NCBI GenBank assembly: GCA_022841745.1
Contig: JALHQW010000009.1
Coordinates: 1 to 64,000, forward strand
Source: Saprospiraceae bacterium
GTDB lineage: Bacteria; Bacteroidota; Bacteroidia; Chitinophagales; Saprospiraceae
Direction of reading: 5' to 3'
Length of the DNA: 64,000 nucleotides
The translations under genes were made by a program, and so were the position numbers. Under the pieces are notes generated by a model, which did not search any database, had not been told where the DNA came from, and saw only the letters and a list, made by a program, of their open reading frames with translations. The first letter of the stretch is position 1. The number at the start of each line of letters is the position of its first letter. This document shows positions 63,801-64,000 of the stretch, one piece after another.

Positions 63801-64000
63801 CCAGCCTACCATCGCCGTCCAAATCTCTAAGGCAAATACCAACTGGACCATTGCCTGTGGCAAAATCTACCTTGGGCGCAAATGAACTAATAGAAATAGC
63901 ACCAACGGTACTTGTGTTCCTTAACACAGACATATTGTCACTATCATAATTGGAAACAACTATGTCTGGTTTGCCATCCCCGTCAATATCTCCAATTGAT
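45451..64000 (-). CDS. Giant SpvB/RHS polymorphic-toxin-like protein with NlpC/P60 end (3' part; start is beyond the right edge)
   Basis: The frame is open from position 64000 to the stop at 45451, about 6,180 codons. The first in-window ATG (63933) is internal, because FG-GAP sequence continues in frame to the edge (IGDIDGDGKPDIVVSN). Order from the N-terminal side: FG-GAP/VCBS repeats with two IPT/TIG domains; PKD/Ig-like linkers; ELWxxDGT repeats; six Kelch units; 13 copies of a ~135-residue domain with DVWYKFTATG; SpvB (YSIPMAIPSGTGGMQPDVSL) and more FG-GAP; TcdB-middle-like block; YD repeats; RHS core (PWGKRRNIDGSPTDTL, GRIQDPVLGRFISPDP, NNPMTLTDPSGF). A 368-residue variable C-terminus then ends in an NlpC/P60 domain. 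The layout equals a Tc-toxin B-C cocoon fused to a long repeat stalk. No T9SS sorting domain is at the C-terminus. The signal peptide and export route lie outside the window. Confidence 0.9.
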   Translation of the reverse strand, partial: SIGDIDGDGKPDIVVSNYDSDNMSVLRNTSTVGAISISSFAPKVDFATGNGPVGICLRDLDGDGRLDIAVADHLVDNTVSVYRNTSIIGVINSNSFSARVAFSTGSAPQWVETGDVDGDGKLELIVSNDNAQSISILRNTSTVGTINSSSFAAKVDFGVGANPLSLGIGDLDGDGKADLAVSNFTSKTITILRNTATSGVIDPSSFAPKVDIPLGSSIYGIVVSDIDGDGKSDLVSSNYPNSLSVLRNNPVLLPTITSFTPLSGPVGTVVTITGTNFSTTPANNLVRFGATQATVTAATATQLTVTVPAGATFGPVTVKVADRTASSALPFLPVFSPSKQQITAADFQPKVDFATGADPHSVAIGDLDGDGKSDLVVANNGNPTVSVYRNTSTVGSITTGSFAAKVDFTTGSAPTAVAIADLDGDGKLDIVVSNGISNTVSVFRNTSTVGSITTSSFATKVDFATATFPNWVTTGDLDRDGKIDIITSNGTSNSLSVLKNISTSGSITTSSFAAKVDFTTGTTPYFVAIGDLEGDGKLEMVAVNRGAATVSVFYNTSSIGAISSSSFAAKVDFSTGSTPYGVAIGDLDGDGKPDLATANGGGNSSSVLRNTSTTGPITSSSFATKVDFAAGNGCFSVAISDLDGDSKLDLAVTNGATDNISVFRNQAVPGDITANSFAAKVDLTTGDQPFSVAIGDLDGDEKPDLALVNGNSATISILRNNPIFFPTITSFTPTSGQVGSTVTIAGTNFSTTPSNNLVRFGATQATVTAATATQLTVNVPTGAIYAPITVKVGDRTAYSKLSFTPIFSPSKPNITAADLMPKVDFAAGTRPQSVAVGDLDGDGKADLVVANTNSNTISIYRNTATIGSITSSSLAAKVDFATGASPTCVAVGDLDGDGKMDIAVANYNGTAISVFRNTSTAGTIAFSTKVDFTTGADPYSVAIADLDGDGKSEIIAGNHFNGAGGNSVSIFRNTSVAGVINTSSFDPKVDFATGTSPAQIAIGDMDGDGKVDIATANYGAGANSISVLKNIGQIGVINAGSFASKVDFATGALPIGIIVNDLDYDGKLDLVSSNESGNSISILRNISTSGVINSSSFSPKVDYTTGTQPAWIGSGDMNGDGKSDLIVANAFDGTGGNSISILKNTSSSGNIALAQKLDIATGIKPRSVAIGDIDGDGKPDISVGYINSGAGGNIISVFRNNPSPIITSPVVDTICAGSAINIGFTTLWNLNAGNIFTAQLSDATGSFSNPVNIGTLTGISSGTINATIPANTPYGSGYRVRIVSSDPVHPSPDNGANIFINTIPFTPSSITGSTTVLLGSTYTYSTPPIVNATTYQWSYTGTGVTITGNGASVTVAYSVNATAGNLRVAGINACGTGALYSIPVSLYPNPAFLGFELVKDVSSGTSSSTPGDLIQVGSALFFTATEGATGKELYVTTGTTAGTSLVKNINSGSNSAFQASGNSLAELNGNLVFKANESTTGRELWKSDGTANGTTIVLDAVPGTGSSEPSFITSANGNVYFNANLSATGNELYMSNGTSTVTLVSDICGGTCNGLSASGTPISKIGDYLFFAANNGTDGTEPWYYNITSNQIGILANISSASSDPASFTELNGAIFFSAKTDVEGNELLKYTNSYQVVKDVRPGATGSFPSQLTPAKPLTPQKDALFFVADDGSSGQELWISKFNTNSNVPDSTYRVKDILPGAGSSQIQHLAYYGGILFFAANDGANGKELWISKGQDSTTYLLKDINCGTGSSNPSGFTFMNGWVYFTADDGVNGYELWRTDGTASGTSLVGDLRLGSQGSTPIGLTVFNNVLFFAADDGNTGIELWKYNPINTRSVIAGPSPNSNLCFGDTITVAYGITGTFNAGNIFTIQLSSPNGCFDNPINLGTKLSNTAGVINAIVPNNLAGGNQYRFRIVSSDPPSIPIESPTKLTAKFYPSPATVIYGNQHVSPGQNSMAYTVPVIPNASSYQWAYTGTGATISGSGTSITLSFASNATSGNLSCAGINDCGLGQAAVLPIFVSSLSNQTVGRWDTIPPFANIAREGAIALTIGEKAYIGGGKTGNTYLNDFWEYDPVANTWTQKANLPGGAREEAIGFSIGNRGFVGAGYSGTSAKADFWEYNPITNTWTQKADIPGNGRWSAVGFSIENKGYVGTGKKGSFSSPTYSNDFYQYDPVANQWIAIPNNIPGVREGAVGFSIGNTGYVGLGYNGSSYLSDFYSFNPATQVWTALSAFPGAGRKDAFGLYMANHAYVGTGNQGATHYRDFWEFNPNTGWKARQNIGAQGRSRATAFSVKGQLWAGTGHDGTNNLGDYRKFTPSFINDEPLDAVVVPISSGSYCGLSLLGSTQFATQTLPACTSGQFADDDVWYKFTATATVHVLRIFNYTSPLAFEIFSGTPGNFTSITCSPNVGNMFVMNNLNIGEQYHIRIYTAANSQFSDFSICIDSNPVQAVNDECLSATILPVSSNLNCTPTTYNTSQATQSIAACLANTTADDDVWFKFTATSTVQLVTIQDVTPIPSYANSGNLIVELFSGTCTSLTSLECSEALDNTLSTKILTGLNIGSTYFLRCYSASNTGYLSFKMCLSTPPTAPANDACSNATPVPVSPGYFCEQSVSGTTLGASSAWGNNGCSGDEAFDEVWYSFTATWTSHVVSFGNVAVAFGNNTSANQVMGVQLYNSTCTSGGFVACAGLISNNKYQFNNLTPGTNYRLRVFTKQPGIYANFDVCVLTTPPAPENDPCAGAFTLPVNETLTCSDFLAGTTYYASHATVPGACGAATSDVWYKFTAMQSDYVLTLRNIRGAEFGANGTSMTVQMLSGACATLTPVWCQTDSVFFVSGLTNGSNYYFRVVLPQVNNLGEDFANFDICLSKVPAAPTNDECSGAVLLSVSNQAYCTTAIEGTTEGATRSLADCNGKVSDDDVWYKFVATGTDQVVSIYGIGHVKGSGNVWFEAFGGGACNNLNSIVCAKEGIQRLNGLTVGSTYFIRVFTEASNSYQQFRICLSTPPVNDVCNSAVALTLNSNAQGCQNPVEQGSTLGADLSANDNCNLMDARDVWYQFFATSTKHIISVYDVQREVVGETGGNQLQFAVFTGDCVSLTSVGCQQAGNFLVVDNLVVGQNVKVKVFSPSDKGYSFKVCISQEPPIQTNNNCITAQNVTVDPTGTCPSPLTASTYTTVPSSNATETGCTYSGVGIDGVTWYKFTATGSVHSIKVMDVQGQTGSAAPIYHQVYSGSCATGLNTLNCLSDLDSSRYDNLVAGQTYFFKVGKLQSFSGLSTFKVCVSVPSTTAPNNTCDASTLLAVNGAWVSGNTQFGTQSLLSCASDNSANDDLWYRFVATGTMHHIEISNIVPNGGSEVKMVREIFGGSSCVSLLPLYCSEDDFVAEGLVPGATYYIRAYTKGDNVPATYQIRVRPVGTPPVNDLCSGAITLPANTGLSYTNTASGTTVEATQSMSPCLGLEADDVWYKFTATGTFASIQVVPQVGYSYSQEIVQQVFSGTCSNLTAISGCIEGTNAFLTGLVPGSTYYVRVYERTGRHAFQFNIGLIQYPAAPSNDNCAAATVVPINAGTTCATVLRGTNVGSTATSSSDCTSGIFCDDVFYKFTATATAHLVSIQNISPLTATSSLDSLGFIAYSACLTGPLNGHTKKALLTGLSIGTTYYIRAGSKGLGGKFNYDICITTPPVPANDSCNTAQVILANTSSNCTNSYTGSTLLATNGLTSCLGGTAKDVWYRFQATAASHMVNLSGVTAEIGSDFDLVHQVYSGNCTALNSLRCSAADTSLLTGLTIGNDYYVRVYSRDTLSAGTFSLCVNTPQTAPSNDECPNAINVPVNTNTNCTQFVTGFTLGGTQSLPGCNGTADDDIWFKFTALSTAHDISIYDKQLFNVAASNQSLVLEVFSDDCSANPVSLVCSATEQATLSNLIPGSTYHIRVYTAAPTGAAMFKLCIKTLYLPSPPVNDNQVNATSLVQQQEAACSQGYRTWGSFYYATTEPFAVCQGAAAYDVWYKFVALGPEVSIEVNGRTDLVAEVWHDTPLQLRNCLNNNTTTNSEAITLTGLMPGGTYHVRVYPYAATGNAPTAVYHVENSAFSICIYGDDISPEVLESPTISPFLTQNIASGYTPGNFSSTETGAAIYSIPMAIPSGTGGMQPDVSLVYSSQGGNGLLGVGWSLTGFSVISRSSKTIAQDGQKKGIDYTANDRYVLDGEKLVNITSQAYGSDNCEYRTEQQSFKRIRSYGNVNGSGTPEKFKVWTKDGLLYEYGYTADSKIEVQGRHEVLYWLVNKITDTKGNYIRFYYEEDAVNGTYYPMKIEYTGNDNTGLVPYCRVEFGYEARNDVGESFKYGSLTKARKRLKKVTAYYESQKAREYTMSYQQGAYDQVSMLTGIQECGLDGKCFTPTTFQWQNGDLFFEKQPNVISNMFPIEILGNNNALFRESDFNGDGLADLFTYDFTTQQSKLYRNDGNYNFTDTTKTGVLTLSANEVFDFVDFNSDGFTDIYVQDTVTGNTRWLAHNRSLSFAGLAYVQTTNKIPAAVLQKTTLAGIKRVQFMDLNGDGTTDALVKASLDNSFLSIYLNTNTGNFGANTGTIPASLFAGDYEFLDYDDDGLTDVMTFNKTTRENKWYHNESTQTPQAVNFVLKRTNALPTAALPNNLVFKTGDWNGDGVTDIAVYGAQVSGQSTTYSEIQWYINKGNLFFKTISNAMSPSIAGAYGASDLFFVPYDMNGDGKDDVLNYRYDSGELRIYLNDGMGKFSNSFAGTSLTNLINPQLLKGGAGIRPVSYRHGNVFSLLWWNPANGQNRVVDLQLDFNYGRVDKITNGLGQLIAIRYDELTKDSVYQRGNTSIYPEHDFFGGYKVVSEYCINDADGDTTRVMNRFKKGKMNLQGRGFRGYEEVETIDVTKGIRSCSFRDTDTRFLSAPVSLSQIYQPNGKILHETEQVNVIDSLINPAFPTEKVYWSYSKEIVQRNYELNGQLVSTIRKRQQIDMNGNTLYSVVDYGGGVKDSTTFTYTDDLDKWFLGRITGTKIYRILPGKPTSIRNVAFEYDPDTGLKKKEIFEPDSSAVNKIVKQYYFDDYGNIIRSSTTAWNGTASATRNQHSSYDTKGRFSIHTHNDLGHATNYVYHNIFGMPLSETDLNGLTKTYLYDGFGRVTQETQPDGNWTKYRYYKCPEGTCPEGALYYVLQEHSVGTPDRVYFDLLNRAVVQEDIGFSGTPTFQITRYNKRGQVAQTSDPYYLNEPILWTTYEYDLLERVVKVTSPGDIEGRMEYNGLTTTSINPLGQRKTEVKSPDGRLLSVTDNAGKSITYDYDALRNMTKITDSQGNHIDFEYDFQNYKKKMTDPDMGIYQYQYNRFGELTKQTYPDGQMVTMAYDTLGRIKTRIEPEGTATWKYDTKPHGIGMLDSISYNTFSQGVHYDALSRLKIDRRKINGQTYDYTYDYDSLGRMSKLHYPLGFSIKNVYNEWNMLSEIRNATTNELYYKVDELNSYGQPLQTTFGNGVKTEYDFDPNKRWLRGIYASKDANIIQNVSYTYDDLANVRSKTNHRLNHTESYDYDNLNRLTAYNIAGVSSTTLQYDELGNITYKSDVGTYHYGENGQGPHQLSRIEGNASVCIPSATTQFQYTSYNMVKQMENDSMKLTIEYGANRERTYQKIYKEGVLKQEKVYAGEGLEIVSDSTGIKKMFYVRGFDGVLMVHNVKNETTIYDHYWHRDNQDNLQAISNAAGVLIEELSYDPWGKRRNIDGSPTDTLIATNYERGYTGHEHYDFMGLINMNGRIQDPVLGRFISPDPYVQDITNLQNLNRYSYVLNNPMTLTDPSGFRSFKRVFRNVKQVAKSVAKPLAQVANRVEKITSVNLRDPVSVVTAPLDFISGGKVSAEINRFGSKSFGQENWNTIKVTATVIAVSIATAGFGTIASGALIGFTGAYAGAGVNGASYEDAFLAGLEAAAKGAATAYLAQQIGAATNDFNSFSQQVGKTVGHGVLQGALSEADGGRFESGFYAGALSGASESLANYFKVTPGSISSLLFGSVMGGTGSLIGDGKFRNGAISGVMTYAFNYGLGCLASAVEDLVGKPYVLGANGPDAYDCSSAVIAGIHSCGNPGFSDMTAHDICTSNVNPYSSKGVRGSIVCYDYTGDGRYDHVTTLTGDGNMIHPSQGKGTIIKVRSSYLDNFLKKGGGYKNIFDPKF
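46558..48900 (-). repeat. YD/RHS repeats and RHS core of the giant protein
   Basis: Many YD repeats (YQYNRFGELTKQTYPDG, TMAYDTLGRIKTRIEPEG, YDYDSLGRMSKLHYPLGF) build the cocoon wall. The block closes with the RHS-core signature ending DPSGF at 46558, after which sequence is specific to this protein. Confidence 0.88.
51720..57045 (-). repeat. 13 tandem ~135-residue domains in the giant protein
   Basis: Each unit starts like NDECSGAVLLSVSNQ..C, has a central DDVWYKFTATGT..HxVSI motif, a SGTCxxLxxxxC Cys pair and ends GLxxGxTYxxRVYT..xFxICxxTPP. The copies are diverged but clearly homologous. They probably form a beta-sandwich stalk related to PPC/Ig-like bacterial domains (inference). Confidence 0.85.
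57045..57915 (-). repeat. Six Kelch repeats in the giant protein
   Basis: Six units of ~47 residues such as REEAIGFSIGNRGFVGAGYS, DFWEYNPITNTWTQKADIPG. Six units make one closed beta-propeller, usually a ligand- or glycan-binding module. Confidence 0.85.
58485..59826 (-). repeat. ELWxxDGT repeats in the giant protein
   Basis: About nine ~48-residue units, including RELWKSDGTANGTTIV, KELWISKGQDSTTYLLKDI and YELWRTDGTASGTSLV, each with LFFxAxDGxxGxELW. They likely form another propeller. Confidence 0.85.
60410..64000 (-). repeat. FG-GAP/VCBS repeats with two IPT domains in the giant protein
   Basis: 19 visible units with SVAIGDLDGDGKxDLVVAN and calcium-binding DxDGDGxxD loops, separated by S(V/I)FRNTS linkers. 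IPT/TIG domains are at about 63010-63245 and 61590-61830, and their DNA is highly similar. The array continues past the right edge. Confidence 0.9.

Noticed and set aside
61688-63949. Plus-strand ORFs with repeating KSTLAAKELVV text
   Set aside because: They mirror the FG-GAP repeats of the giant minus-strand gene in another frame.

Overview
This window is chromosomal DNA from a member of the Bacteroidota, most likely the Saprospiria/Chitinophagia side. The support is several kinds of lineage-specific signal. There are type IX secretion sorting domains (types A and B), SprB-type adhesin repeats, and DUF4296 and DUF4836 lipoproteins. The bacillithiol-type YtxJ protein, Bacteroidota -7 boxes (TAnnTTTG) and starts without Shine-Dalgarno sequences point the same way. 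I see no plasmid or phage backbone, no transposase, no integrase and no CRISPR.

Layout, left to right. 1-3048: the 5' part of an unknown minus-strand gene, then a Tat-exported DUF1501 protein and a Tat-exported TIM-barrel epimerase-like protein. 3047-3461: an inverted-repeat element. 3519-8137: a PASTA protein, a T9SS cargo protein, and an overlapping rhodanese/DUF4296 pair. 8738-13632: a 1034-aa TPR protein with an outer-membrane barrel partner. 14090-22986: two gliding-motility-type (CHU_C) adhesins that share an N-terminal domain. 23216-28771 (minus): lipoprotein, pyruvate carboxylase and an Mpl-type murein ligase. 28995-31135: a 34-codon lipoprotein, ytxJ, a four-helix-bundle (S23) gene inside inverted repeats, and a BioD/DRTGG-type protein. 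31577-37786: RNase R, a tail-anchored protein, a TPR protein, tRNA-Met and DUF4836. 38081-43029: purL, a TlpA-like lipoprotein and an alanine/saccharopine dehydrogenase-type enzyme. 43725-44115: tmRNA (ssrA).

44406-64000 (minus) is the accessory region. It holds an 18.5-kb gene that runs off the right edge (over 6,180 codons visible), followed by two small secreted proteins in a tight operon-like arrangement. The giant protein combines 19 FG-GAP/VCBS repeats with two IPT domains, ELWxxDGT repeats, a six-bladed Kelch region and 13 copies of a roughly 135-residue domain. After these come an SpvB/TcdB block, YD (RHS) repeats and an RHS core, and a variable C-terminus ending in an NlpC/P60 papain-like domain. 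This is the architecture of a polymorphic/Tc-like toxin cocoon on a very long adhesive stalk, and it is the best candidate here for an undescribed system.

A second theme is the intergenic DNA. Many gaps are filled by short inverted arrays of a repeated 7-12 bp word, with a different word in each gap. They often begin exactly at a stop codon and sometimes end at a promoter. One pair encloses the S23 four-helix-bundle gene and provides the stop codons of both flanking genes.
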